Source: Sipunculus nudus (taxonomy: Eukaryota > Annelida > Sipuncula > Golfingiida > Sipunculidae). From it: 64,000 nt of DNA. This document shows, piece after piece, positions 32,285 to 43,454 of this stretch. The stretch spans positions 46,061,797-46,125,796 of the forward strand of contig CM049321.1 of the NCBI GenBank assembly GCA_026874595.1. Reading direction: 5' to 3'. Positions within the stretch are counted from its first letter, which is position 1; each line of letters starts with the position of its first letter. The notes under the pieces are model-generated. The model was not told the origin of the DNA and made no database searches. It saw nothing but the letters and a program-made list of their open reading frames with translations. The translations under genes and the position numbers were made by a program.

Positions 32285-32490
32285 TATAGTAGATGTAGGT
32301 AGTCTCACCTCGTAGTACGACCTCAAACACGCCAACAGGCAGCTCCAATCGGACATGGACTCCTCGATGGCTCTCTACAGCTCGGCCCTTATACACACGA
32401 CACTCACCGGAGGTCTTCTGGCGTAAAACTGGGGGGTCCTATGACGGGTCCCGGATCCTTGGGCAGGTCATTTAATCCGTTCCTACTACA
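32285..32490 (-). repeat. 5' LTR of the Gypsy element
   Basis: 206 bases, identical to 22753-22958 except C at 32346 versus A at 22814. It would provide the promoter of the element on the minus strand. It is followed on the plus strand by CACT (32491-32494), the right target-site duplication. Confidence 0.95.
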
Positions 32491-32494
32491 CACT

Positions 32495-32754
32495 CTTTAA
32501 TTACTTATGCAAACAAAAATACTGAAAATACCTTTTGCAAGGTCATTTAGTGCAGTGAATGTGTTCAGAATGTGAGGAATGACCTTATCGTCCAGGATCT
32601 TTTATGTACTGGTAGTGTACAGCATAAATATCCTTTAAAATAGAATGTGTATGTCTTTCATTTTTTATCACTAGTATTTGGTATATTATTTTTTTTTAAT
32701 TGAGATCAATCATATTAATTTATAAAATTATTTTGTTATCATATTTTTGCATTT
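32495..32754. other. AT-rich flank
   Basis: No gene or repeat boundary seen. Confidence 0.4.
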
Positions 32755-33655
32755 TGATTGCATATAAAGATCAAAGCTATAACACTAAAACTTTTAATCA
32801 TTATTTTTCTTGTAATAACTTTTAACATATCATCAGGTCGGTACACTTTTTCAAGAGAAAATTCTGTTTTTATTTACAACACAAATGTCCTGTTTTACTT
32901 CGTTTGTATTAACATCTATAATAAGTCATCCACTTTGCGTGGAATAAGGTAGTAGCTACTGGTGTACCAATTTTCATAGATACAACAGTCTGATTTTCTG
33001 AGACTGAATATTCACAGTCATACTGATTTTACGCATACATCGTGGTACTACTTAACTGTAATTCTGTAAAAAAAAGATGAGACTTCGCTCCCATTACTGT
33101 AGAGCTGTATCTAAAAAGTTACTTTCTAAAGACTCCTTAACTAACTCAAAATATCTATTTGCTGCAAGTTAAAAACACCTTCATAGCCAGTGTTATGTAT
33201 ATAGAACACTGCTTAATATAGGTTATGACTTGAACTTACAGCCGATTTGTCGTTGTAGGCATACTTGATCAGCATAACAAAGGGTTTAATTATATCAGTA
33301 TAAAAAAATAATTCCTCCTTTTCACATTTGCAAATATCATGATTTAAAGGTATCCTCCCAATAACATACAAGCCTCTCTTTTCGTGCACCTTATATTTGA
33401 TTTTAATAGACTGGGGGTAGTGTTCATTCCACTGATATGTAGATAGCCCGCATTGGGGTACTTGTCAGTGACAGCCTCACCCTCGCTAAAGCATCCACAG
33501 GTTCCTGCCCTTATCACTGAGGGAGTCCAATGAATTGATACACCCGCCATGGCTTGTGACGGTGTGACAGCCTTTACTCCTGCTGTGTTTATCCTGCAGC
33601 ATGGCTCAGTGAGGCTGTCGCCTGGGACGCTGTGACGTCAGTGCAGAGGGTCTAA
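32755..33655 (+). repeat. Dispersed repeat R2, copy A
   Basis: Diverged copy of 44340-45145. Shared landmarks in order: AAGATCAAAGCT, TTTCTGAGACTG or CTGAGACTGGAG, AGTCATACTGATTTTA, TAGATAGCCC with GGGGTACT, and a nearly identical 3' end TGGCTCAGTGAGGCTGTCGC ... CGCTGTGACGTCAGTGCA. Copy A has an extra segment of about 115 bases at 33473-33590. No coding capacity. Confidence 0.75.
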
Positions 33656-34594
33656 AAGGATAAATTAAATTATGTTTTTATGGATATGGGACCGTTTATT
33701 GTTTAGAAAATGTTTAGTTCATATGTGATAACATTTAATATATTTAGTATATATATATTGTGTCTCAGGTTGTTTCTTATGACCTTTTAAGGATTTATGG
33801 AAGAACCAACGAGTTAATTCTCACCAGCTGTACGATTTAGCCCCAACTGGGGTAGGGTAAAAGTATCAAGTAACAGGGCACTTGTCACAGAACAAGCCAA
33901 AAGGGGTCAAGGCAAGTAGCGTTCCCATACACTGGTCATCCTGCGTCTGTCAGCATCCAGTGAAGCAGCATCAAAGCAGCAACACGCAGATTTTCTGTCG
34001 ACCACCCATTGCCCATCCTCCAGTCTGTCTATCTGGGTGTGTAGTATATATATACATGGCAACATGCAATTCAGACTAATTTAAAATAAACGGAAAGAAC
34101 ATCGGACTTCCGACGGCCGGGTTTATGTCTTCTTTGCTTGTTCGACACGACATCTGTTTTAACTCTTCCCGGTTTTATTACACACAAGGCATGAAATAAT
34201 ATCCGGATGTTGAATGTCGGATAACGAATTTCAAGTACGATACAAATCCCCAGTACATGCATGTGTCAATAACCACTGCTAAATTATGAACACACCCTGC
34301 TTACTTCAACGGATTTGAGCCTGTTTTGTCTGACAATTGTCCTTATTGAGCCACCAGAATAATATTGGTTAACAACTTCTTGGGTAAAAGATCGTACGTG
34401 CTAGAGGCCGAATATTTTTCTGTCTTGTTCTTTACCGATTGATACACAATGCATGGAATATCAATTGCCAGCTTACCTTGAAAATACAGAATGTTCTTCA
34501 GTTTTATAAATGAAGTATATGTCCAACACTAAAACAAGTCCATTTTCGATACCTTTAAAATTCTCTTAAATATATATATATTTAGACAGAGACA

Positions 34595-34635
<41 letters not shown>

Positions 34636-35781
34636 GAGAGTGTATGTGTCTCAGCTTTTGCTTTGAAGATTTTAAACTTAAAAAAAAAATAGTATATAAG
34701 TTTATGTTTGGGTGTTCTTCCTCTGTCACATTGCTAGCTACATTAAAACTGAGACTTGAAATTATATGATTAAATAAAGAAACATAGTTTCAATTTTCAA
34801 GAAGAAAGACCCACAAGTAAGGAAAAAGAAAAAAAAAAGGTTTTAACATGTAGCCATGTTGTTTAATATGTCAAATCAATAATGGCTTAGGGTTACTGGA
34901 TTCTTAAAAAGTATAATTTTTGAATACTTTATATTGTTAAATATATTAAAAATCATGTAAAATTAACAAAAATAAAACAAAAGATGTATCATTGAAATGC
35001 AGCACATTACTTTTTACATTCAATATAGTATGTATTACAGAGAAAACAAATATGCCTAGAATTCCAGCAGTACGAGAACCACGATTTATCATGAATAATA
35101 CAAATTAACGGTATTCCTATTTCGTGCACCATTCATTAAGGAAATATTTTTTATAAAATCATGATTTTTTTTAAAGTTAAGCAAAGAATAGGTAGATCAT
35201 ATATATTAAAATTGTTATAACTTACAGATATGGGGCAGTTATGAAAAAAATACATATTTGTGGCAGAGCCAAGTGTGTCTCATTAATAATTATTCTAAAT
35301 AATATAAGGACGTCTTAATTTCACTGTAACTGTAAATAAACACACTTAAACATAGAGTATAGGAAATAGTTTAAATGAAATAATGTTTAATACCCGTGTT
35401 CACGTGTTTTTATTTATTCACAAAATAATATACATATTATTATTTCGAGATTGACGCTCGGCCTGGCATCCGATATATATGTAAATGAGATTAGACAAGA
35501 TATCCGGTATCCTATTTACGACATCTGAGTTTTAATCCCTACCTCCGGGCCACGCTCTGCATATATGAAGTGAAAATGAACTTCGCGGCACTTCGACTCG
35601 AACGGTTTTACAGTGCTCATGGTCCTCATCCCTCAGGAATACATGGGCCTTCAGGTATGAATGTTACTTTACATCAAGATGTACTTTTCTGCTTTACGGG
35701 ATTTGGTTGATACACAGTATTTACAATGGAGCATTTTAAGCTAAACTGACTGTTGTATTGTACCATGATAGCCGCCGACGT
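33656..35781. other. Non-coding stretch with a (GA)n tract
   Basis: A (GA)n microsatellite occupies about 34598-34640. Otherwise AT-rich; no exon chain or terminal repeat seen. Confidence 0.45.
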
Positions 35782-35814
35782 CGACGCAACAGGTTTCAGG
35801 TTTCTGTTGCGTCG
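35782..35814. repeat. Perfect 11-bp hairpin
   Basis: CGACGCAACAG (35782-35792) and CTGTTGCGTCG (35804-35814) flank an 11-base spacer. The surrounding sequence is GC-rich relative to the region. Function unknown. Confidence 0.8.
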
Positions 35815-36334
35815 CCGGCCCACCAAAGGGCTAACTGGGGTTATAGCACGATACGATCTGTTACTCTTAGAAAGAAAATTAAATAAACATTTTTTTTTCT
35901 GTGGTTTTAGCAAACCAATGTTCACATAATGTTGTATGTCGAAAGGCCTGTAATAAAAAATTACCATTCTGGAAAGCATGAAGCACCTGTAACATCAACA
36001 ACTGATAGTATTTGTCCAGAGAGAATTGAAGCATTAACAGCCCCGGTAGACATCTTGCATTTGGTGGCAGTCCTGTATAAGGCTTTAGGCCTGTGTACTA
36101 TTATGTTCATATTTTAACTTCCTTGGTGCAAAATAGGGCTGAGAAGAGAACAGTAATGTTTTCTAGTGGTCAAATGAGCGACTATAGAATCTGTCCTAGT
36201 ACCAGTTTAGGGACCAAAAGTCCCTTTCACCTTTCCTCCTACCATTTCCCCTCTCAAGCAATTCTCAGGCTCATTTTCAATTTTTCTGCCTGCCTATAAG
36301 TCTTATTTTCATTGGTAACACATGATACAACTAT

Positions 36335-36640
36335 AAACTGATCTGGCACTACCTAGGTTTGAACCTGCAATCTCTTGATTTCTGACACTGCACTCTAACT
36401 ATCTGAGCTAACTTGCTGAGATATCAAACTGGGGTTTCCTGATCATTGTAACTCTGTTTTACAGTAGCGCCACCTGACGGTCAATTGTGAAATTAATGTT
36501 TTGGTCAATAAATATTTTTTTTTAAATTGGGGGCCGCGCCCCCAAACCCCCGCTTCGGTTAGTAACCCAGGTTTAATTAATCAACATATATATTTATTTT
36601 AAATTGGGGGCTGCGCCCCCAAACCCCTGCTTAGCCTTAA
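36335..36640 (-). mobile_element. tRNA-like SINE with twin GC hairpins
   Basis: On the minus strand a box-A-like TAGCTCAGATAGTTAGAGTG (about 36391-36410) and box B GGTTCAAACCT (36355-36365) have tRNA spacing. To the right on the plus strand lie two 15-base hairpin cores, GGGGGCCGCGCCCCC (36529-36543) and GGGGGCTGCGCCCCC (36606-36620), each preceded by TTTAAATT and followed by AAACCCC. Whether the hairpins and the tRNA-like head belong to one element is not certain. Confidence 0.45.
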
Positions 36641-37426
36641 AAGCAAGGATGAAATTAAGGGAGAGGGAGAAAAAATCTTAAAAACAATATTTTATGCAAC
36701 ACCTCATAAATGGAGGACATGCTGTAAAAAGTGTTAGAATGAGACAGTGTTAATGAAGGAAATATTTATACACCAGGAAAAAAAACAAGTTCTATGGAGA
36801 TAGGAATCATACAAGCATATCTTATAGGAGTGGTACATGCAGGTTTTGTCACAACTGAGGTGCCCTGAGAATCATAGTTGGACAGGCATGGTAGGACGGA
36901 TTCTATAGTTTGGCCAAATATACAGTACACATAGATGTACTGAACATTAATCAATGGATATATGTTAAATCTCACAGTTGTGTATGGAGTGTTATAATCA
37001 TGTGTAGTTAACTGCAGGTGCAATCTATGGACTCCACAATGCGTCAGTCACTGAAAAAAAAGCAATTGAGGAGTTCATTCTTATGGGCTAGTACCATGAC
37101 TGAGACGGGGCCCCGACTGGGTCATGCACGCGACATGGGGAAAGTAACTGCAACACGACTCCCAGCCATAATCAGGGGCGTCAATTTAGGGGGGATGGGG
37201 GTATATATACCCCCCACTTTTTGGCAAGGGGGGATGGCCAATGTAATCATCCCCCCCCCCCAAACTTTTGGGAGAATAATATTATAATATTGCAAATGAA
37301 CTATATTAATAAATAGAATTAAAGACTTTGGATCCATTTACTAAAAAATGTTATATCTAAACCTTGCTATGAATTACAAAATAATTTATTTTCTATTAAA
37401 ACATAATTATTTGAAATTTGATTAAG

Positions 37427-37463
<37 letters not shown>

Positions 37464-37739
37464 GAATATGTCGCTTAGAGACGCTGAAAAAAGTGTATGT
37501 GTATATATAAATAAACAAAGTCATCCCCCCACCCTTGAAGAAAAATTGACGCCACTGCGCATAATGAAAGGAAACTCACAAATTCGGAACCGTTCAGACT
37601 GGATAATTTAATGCGATGGAAAGACCAAATGGTATATGACATTTTGGTGGTTAAATATCATCTTTATATAACGCAGTATTTATGATAATTACCTAGAATA
37701 CCAAACATATCTAGCATATTATCTTGTCACTTATCAGCT
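36641..37739. other. Non-coding stretch with C11 and (TA)n
   Basis: Contains C11 at 37251-37261 and (TA)n at about 37431-37460. The segment GGCGTCAATTTAGGGGGGAT (37178-37197) shares its ATTGACGCC core with another site near 18762 and one near 37546, probably from a further dispersed repeat. Confidence 0.4.
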
Positions 37740-38114
37740 TAAGGGTGCTTTTCCATGTGCGCGACAGAAACTGCCGCACGTCAAACGCATGCGTTTGCCG
37801 CGCGGCCAGTCCTTTTCCATGTGAGCGTTTGCCGCGCGGCAGCGGCGTGGCAAAAACATGCCTTCTTGTCACATATGAACGGACTAAAACATACGAATAA
37901 GGAGAGACCGCACATGTGACATCATTTAAGCGGAATTCCCCTACGTTTGCTGCGCGGCAAACGCAGAAATCCAGCACTGCTGGATTCCAAAACTGACGCG
38001 TGCGATTGCTGCACAGCAATCGCATGCATGGAAATAGCACATGACTTTTTTATTGGTTGGATTTTCGCCGCGCGGCAAACACTTGCAAAACGCGTACATT
38101 GAAAAGCACCCTTA
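37740..38114. mobile_element. CpG-rich MITE with 24-bp terminal inverted repeats
   Basis: 37740-37763 and 38091-38114 are inverted repeats matching at 22 of 24 positions (start TAAGGGTGCTTTTC, end GAAAAGCACCCTTA). The interior has several copies of a palindromic motif, GTTTGCCGCGCGGC or close variants, and is far richer in CpG than its surroundings. It has no coding capacity. A TTAA/TTAG target is possible but not a clean duplication. Confidence 0.75.
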
Positions 38115-38394
38115 GAGTGCTAGCTCCCCATACACAGGTCCTCTGTTTATGTGTACAATGATTGAGGATTCTAGGGAGTTTAGAAGCACACATTCAAGTA
38201 GTGTGTATTATAATATTTATTAAGGCCATATTTGAACTTTGCACCAGATACAACTTGTTTTAGGTCATTCTGCTCCTTGTTTGAGCAGGTGACTGCAGAT
38301 ACAATACTATAGTTCACTCTTCCATGACGTTGTATGGATGTAACATGTGTAAGGAAAGTCAACTCGTGACCACGACAGGACGGAAAAATGGATT

Positions 38395-39185
38395 TTGAGC
38401 ACCTAGAAAGTCATACAGGGCACAAATTGTATCTGTTAGGCCGAGAATCTTTTAATGTAATATTCTGATACATCCTTGGCAAATGTCCTTGTAAACCTGA
38501 AATTAAGTCACCATGACCTTAATTTTGCGACTTATAGGAAAAGATCTCATATAATAATCCAGACAGTCAGACAGAGCATAAATTATACCCATTAGGCCTA
38601 GAATCTTCTTGCATAGAATTCAGGGAGGTCCTAGGTAAATGTCCTTGGAAACCTGAAATTGGGTCATGGTGACCTTTATTCTGTGACCCATGGGCTGATA
38701 AATGGTTTTGAGCAACAAGACAGACGAGGCACAAATTGTATCCATTTAGAATAGGATCTTCTAAATTTACATTCAGGGAGGTCCTGAACATTAGGTCACT
38801 TAAACTTATAATTTTGACCTATGAACTGAAAACATGATTTCTGAACACCCAGACAGTCAGATGTTGCACAAATTTTATCCATAATGCCTAGAACCTTCTA
38901 ACATAAAATTCAGGTTGGTCCTAGGAAAATGTCTTTGGAAAGATGAAATTAGATCATGGTGACCTATATTCTTCAGCCATTAGGAAAAAAGATGTCGTAT
39001 GAGCACCATGAATGTCAGACAGGCACAAATCGTTAATTCCAGAATCTTCTAACACAAAATCCAGGGAGGTTCTAGGCACATCATTTTTGAAAACTGAAAT
39101 TAGGTCATGGTGACCTTTATTTGCAACTTGGGCAGAAAAAAAAATATTTTGAGCACCCAGACGGAAGGGGCACAAATTGTATCAA
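38395..39185. repeat. Diverged tandem array of about 150-bp units
   Basis: About five units share GCACAAATT, TTAGGCCTAGAATCTTCT, ATTCAGGGAGGTCCTAGG and CCTGAAATTAGGTCATGGTG in order. Each unit includes an inverted pair of AGGTCA-type half-sites three bases apart; the copy at 39102-39116 is exactly AGGTCATGGTGACCT. Reading frames are broken. Confidence 0.75.
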
Positions 39186-39941
39186 CCTGTAATGTATCAA
39201 CATGTTTCATGCATCTGTACATATAGCCAAAGAGTGGTTTGAAGTATCTGCGTAAAATTGTTCATGTCCATACATCTTAAATGGTTAAATGGCTTTCTTG
39301 TACACAAGGCTGGTGATGCTACTTACATTCATTTTTGTGTAGTGTGCACCTGTGTCAGTATTTCAGCAGTGATTTTTGAGTAATTGGTGCATGCACACGC
39401 ACAGTGTAAATAATATAAGTTTAATTTTATAAATGATAAAATGCCATTATAGAAGGCACTTTTAGGCATTATTTTAAATATTTTGCATTTGTTTTCTGTT
39501 GCAGATGATTTATGTCAAAATGAAATGAAAATCAGATTTTAGTTAACAAAAGCATTATGAACTGATATGGTTAATTGCAGCTGCTGTTGCATGTATATTT
39601 TATAAACAGTGATATTAAAAAAAATATTGAACTTTTGCTTCTTTTAAATCAGTGTTAAGGCTATCCATTTGGAAAAACATATTGTGGAATATACTCCTAT
39701 TTTATGAGAAAAAAACAGTGCATGCATACATTGCCAGATTGGTCACAGGTGTGATAACGGTTCACCTGCCTGGTGTTGTTACTAGGCAGACAAGTGTTCG
39801 TCTTGCATTTTTGGTACAAATAATTCATTCAGTATTGTTAGAAGTGCTGGAAAAATGGTTTGAAATAATTCAAGTTTTGCCATTAGGAGGAACCAGTTAT
39901 AATATACACCAGTGGGTATTCCAGAAATAGATACCAAACAT
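39186..39941. other. Non-coding stretch
   Basis: No supported feature. Confidence 0.4.
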
Positions 39942-40382
39942 TTTTATGCCCCCGCCACAAAGTGGCCAGGGCATATAGTTTTACCAATGTCCGTCATTCT
40001 GAAATCAAACAGTTGTACAGACTTTTATTCACAATGCCTGCAGATATTGACCTGATTTTTGGTGTGTTGGCAGATAATGACCAGTTACAGAACAAATTCA
40101 GGTTTTGTCCAGGTTGACTTACTTTAGACCGTGTTATGGCTCATAAACATAGAAAATTTCATAACAAATACATGTACGGATTTTTTTGGCAATGCCTTCA
40201 GATATTGGCCTGATTTTTGGTGTGTGGGCAGATAATGACCAGTTACAGATTGAGTTCCCGTTTCTTCCCGGTTGACCGTTTGACAACACCCTAACATAGA
40301 AAATTTCATGAAAAATATAAATTTTCATGACAAGTGCACATGTACAGACTTTTCTCGCAATGCCTGCAGATACTGCCCTGAT
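39942..40382 (+). repeat. Dispersed repeat R5, copy A
   Basis: Begins TGCCCCCGCCACAAAGTGGC and contains three diverged units of about 150-170 bases with CAGATATTGACCTGATTTTT and CAGATAATGACCAGTTACAG. The same units occur at 47735-48510, whose end GTGGGGGCAT is complementary to this start, so the two copies appear to be opposite halves of one family with inverted termini. Confidence 0.65.
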
Positions 40383-40413
40383 TAGCTCAGCTGACTATAA
40401 GTCATCTGAGCTA
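40383..40413. repeat. 31-bp palindromic module
   Basis: TAGCTCAGCTGACT, ATA, AGTCATCTGAGCTA: a 14-bp inverted repeat with one mismatch. The same 31 bases occur at 62147-62177, next to a different repeat family. It marks a junction between R5 and R1 here. Confidence 0.85.
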
Positions 40414-40566
40414 TAGACCCTTTGCATGTGAAGTCACACAGGCTGGCCAGCCAGCCCAGCATCCATACTAGAGTACACGCTATGCTGCCCAGCTGACCTC
40501 CACATGGCCCAGTTGGTCTACTTGACACTGCATGCTGTGTTCTCCAAACTAGCATACGTTACTAAT
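40413..40566 (+). repeat. Dispersed repeat R1, plus copy
   Basis: Diverged inverted counterpart of 21198-21372. It begins CTATAGACCCTTTGCA, which is the complement of the terminal sequence of R2 at 45145. Confidence 0.7.
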
Positions 40567-40639
40567 GTTTGCAGTAATGTTTTCTGCTGTAATTGTATCC
40601 CCAGACAAAGTCGGGGGATACTATGTTTTCATACCGGTC

Positions 40640-40667
40640 CCGCCGCCGCCGCCGCCGCCGCCGCCGC
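40640..40667. repeat. (CCG)n microsatellite
   Basis: About nine CCG units near the left end of the inverted-repeat element. Confidence 0.95.
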
Positions 40668-41189
40668 ATATGAATCTTGTTGGCGCGATAACCCAAAAAA
40701 TATTTCACAGAACTTTACCAAACTTGGTATATGTATAGATATGGGTAGGAGGACGACGCCTATTTAAAATGAGGTCATGACCTTTACTAGGAGAGTGTCC
40801 TTGACCTTGAATAGGTCCAATTTCGGGGAAAATCACACAAATTCTTTAATATCTCAAGAAATTTTGCATGGATTTATCCCAAAATCAAGTTGATGGAAGA
40901 TCATGGATAGGGTTGTCATGTTCCAGAAACTGGTGGCGCCACCTATTATTCTTTACTTGTTTTCGTGCCGTTTAATACCCCCTAAATTGCCACCTTACAG
41001 CACTGTGAGCATTATAAGTCAAAAACTAATGGACAGATTTCTTTTATATTATGCATATACATAGGTATGGGTTATGGGATGATGCTTATTTAAATTGGGG
41101 TCATGACCTTTCCTATGATAGTGGCCTTGACCTTGAATATTGCCATATATGGTGAAAATCACACACCTCTTATGATATCTCCAGTGTTG

Positions 41190-43330
41190 ATAGCCATATG
41201 GATTTCAAACATGACTTATGTATGGCCAACCACTAAAGTAAGAACCCTATAGGTTCTAGGGTCATGAGGTCAAAGGTCAAGGTCACTGGACTGGCATTTT
41301 AAAAGATACTGTGGATGCATTTTAAGCCAAACTTTCATCCCAGGTCTTCCATCTTGAATATATAGCTCACTTGCCAATAATGGATGATCCATATAAATTT
41401 TGGGGTCACAAGGTCAAAGGTCAAGGCCACAGGAGCTATCTGTCCAAAAATTAGTTTCTGGATGATAATTCCTGCTTTTATTGATGTATGGATTTCAAAC
41501 TTGACTTATATATGTCCCATTGGAAAAGCAAGACCCAAATTGATTTTGGGGTCATGAGGTCAAAGGTCAAGGTCACAGGAAACCTCTTTAAAAAGATTGT
41601 GGATGCATTTTCAGCCAAACAATTCATCTCAGATCTTTCATCTTGCACATATAGTTCACCTGCCAAGAGTGGAAGACCCCTATCAATTTTGAGGTCACAA
41701 GGTCAAAGGTTAAGGTCACAGGAGCCATATGTCCAAAAATTAGTTTCTGGATGATAATTCCTGCTTTTATTGATGTATGGATTTCAAACTTGACTTATAT
41801 ATGTCCCATTGGAAAAGCAAGACCCAAATTGATTTTGGGGTAATGAGGTCAAAGGTCAAGGTCACAGGACACATCTTTAAAAAGATGTGGATGCATTTTC
41901 AGCCAAACATTTCATCTCAGATCTTTCATCTTGCACATTTAGTTCACCTGACAAGAGAGGAAGAACCCTATCAATTTTGAGGTCACAAGGTCAAAGGTGA
42001 AGGTCACAGGAGCCATCTGTCCAAAAATTAGTTTCTGGATGATAATTCCTTCTTTTATTGATGTTTGGATTTCAAACTTGACTTGTATTTGACCCATTGG
42101 AAAAGCAAGACCGGAATTGAATTTGGGGTCATAAGGTCAAAGGTCAAGGTCACAGGAAACCTCTATAAAAAGATTGTGGATGCATTTTCAGCCAAACAAT
42201 TCATCTCAGATCTTTCATCTTGCACATATAGTTCACCTGCCAAGAGTGGAAGACCCCTATCAATTTTGAGGTCACAAGGTCAAAGGTGAAGGTCACAGGA
42301 GCCATATGTCCAAAAATTAGTTTCTGGATGATAATTCCTGCTTTTATTGATGTATGGATTTCAAACTTGACTTATATATGTCCCATTGGAAAAGCAAGAC
42401 CCAAATTGATTTTGGGGTCATGAGGTCAAAGGTCAAGGTCACATCTTTAAAAAGATGTGGATGCATTTTCAGCCAAACATTTCTTCTCAGGTCTTTCATC
42501 TTGCACATATAGTTCACCTGCCAAGAGAGGAAGAACCCTATCAGTTTTGAGGTCACAAGGTCAAAGGTGAAGGTCACAGGAGCCATCTGTCCAAAAATTA
42601 GTTTCTGGATGATAATTCCTTCTTTTATTGATGTTTGGATTTCAAACTTGACTTGTATTTGACCCATTGGAAAAGCAAGACCGGAATTGAATTTGGGGTC
42701 ATAAGGTCAAAGGTCAAGGTCACAGGATTAATCTATAAAAAGATTGTGGATGCATTTTCAGCCAAACAATTCATCTCAGATCTTTCATCTTGCACATATA
42801 GTTCACCTGCCAAGAGTGGAAGACCCCTATCAATTTTGAGGTCACAAGGTCAAAGGTGAAGGTCACAGGAGCCATATGTCCAAAAATTAGTTTCTGGATG
42901 ATAATTCCTGCTTTTATTGATGTATGGATTTCAAACTTGACTTATATATGTCCCATTGGAAAAGCAAGACCCAAATTGATTTTGGGGTCATGAGGTAAAA
43001 GGTCAAGGTCACATCTTTAAAAAGATGTGGATGCATTTTCAGCCAAACATTTCATCTCAGGTCTTTCATCTTGCACATATAGTTCACCTGCCAAGAGAGG
43101 AAGAACCCTATCAGTTTTGAGGTCACAAGGTCAAAGGTGAAGGTCACAGGAGCCATCTGTCCAAAAATAAGTTTCTGGATGATAATTCCTGCTTTATTGA
43201 TGTATAGATTTCAAACTTGGCTTTGTTATTGACCCATTAGAAAAGCAAGACCCAAATTGATTTTGGGGTCATGAGGTCAAAGGTCAAGGTCACAGGACAC
43301 ATCTTTTAAAAGATCAAGGTCACAGGACCA
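41190..43330. repeat. Tandem array of 280-290-bp units rich in AGGTCA half-sites
   Basis: The marker GATTTCAAAC occurs at 41201, 41491, 41780, 42068, 42357, 42638, 42927 and 43207, giving spacings of 290, 289, 288, 289, 281, 289 and 280. The last four units form two copies of a 570-bp dimer. Most units carry AGGTCAAAGGTCAAGGTCA (for example 41557-41575) and a second, similar cluster. Short ORFs that recur per unit are a by-product of the repeat. Confidence 0.9.
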
Positions 43331-43454
43331 ACATCTTCAACAAGATTGTGGAATCATTAGATGGAATAAACAATAAATATGCCAAGTGTCAGTATATGCT
43401 GCTAAAAATGGGGGTCTGTTCTTGTAGGAGGGGGGCCTACTATGTCTGGGGATA

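Larger units (their letters stand above)
22753..32490 (-). mobile_element. Full-length Ty3/Gypsy LTR retrotransposon with a TatD ORF3
   Basis: The 9,738-base element is flanked by CACT duplications and has 206-base LTRs differing at one position (A at 22814, C at 32346), which implies recent insertion. Read on the minus strand the order is 5' LTR, primer-binding site, long leader, gag, pol (protease, RT, RNase H, integrase), TatD-type ORF3, polypurine tract, 3' LTR. RT-RNaseH-integrase order and the GPY/F-type module (WKGPYLVV) after integrase place it in Ty3/Gypsy (Metaviridae); there is no chromodomain. A -1 frameshift is predicted between gag and pol. Integrase is interrupted by a further frame break, so this copy is probably not autonomous. 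ORF3 in the env position with a nuclease fold is unusual. Confidence 0.95.
40596..43454. mobile_element. 2.86-kb non-coding element with 19-bp terminal inverted repeats
   Basis: 40596-40614 (TATCCCCAGACAAAGTCGG) and 43436-43454 are inverted copies matching at 17 of 19 positions. The left end also folds on itself (GTATCCCC/GGGGATAC). The interior holds a (CCG)n microsatellite and then eight units of a 280-290-bp tandem repeat. No transposase ORF, so at most a non-autonomous element. No target duplication was recognised. Confidence 0.6.

Noticed and set aside
41190-43330. CRISPR-like or protein-coding array
   Set aside because: The repeats are nearly 290 bases without unique spacers, and the recurrent short ORFs end at varying stops; it is a eukaryotic tandem repeat.
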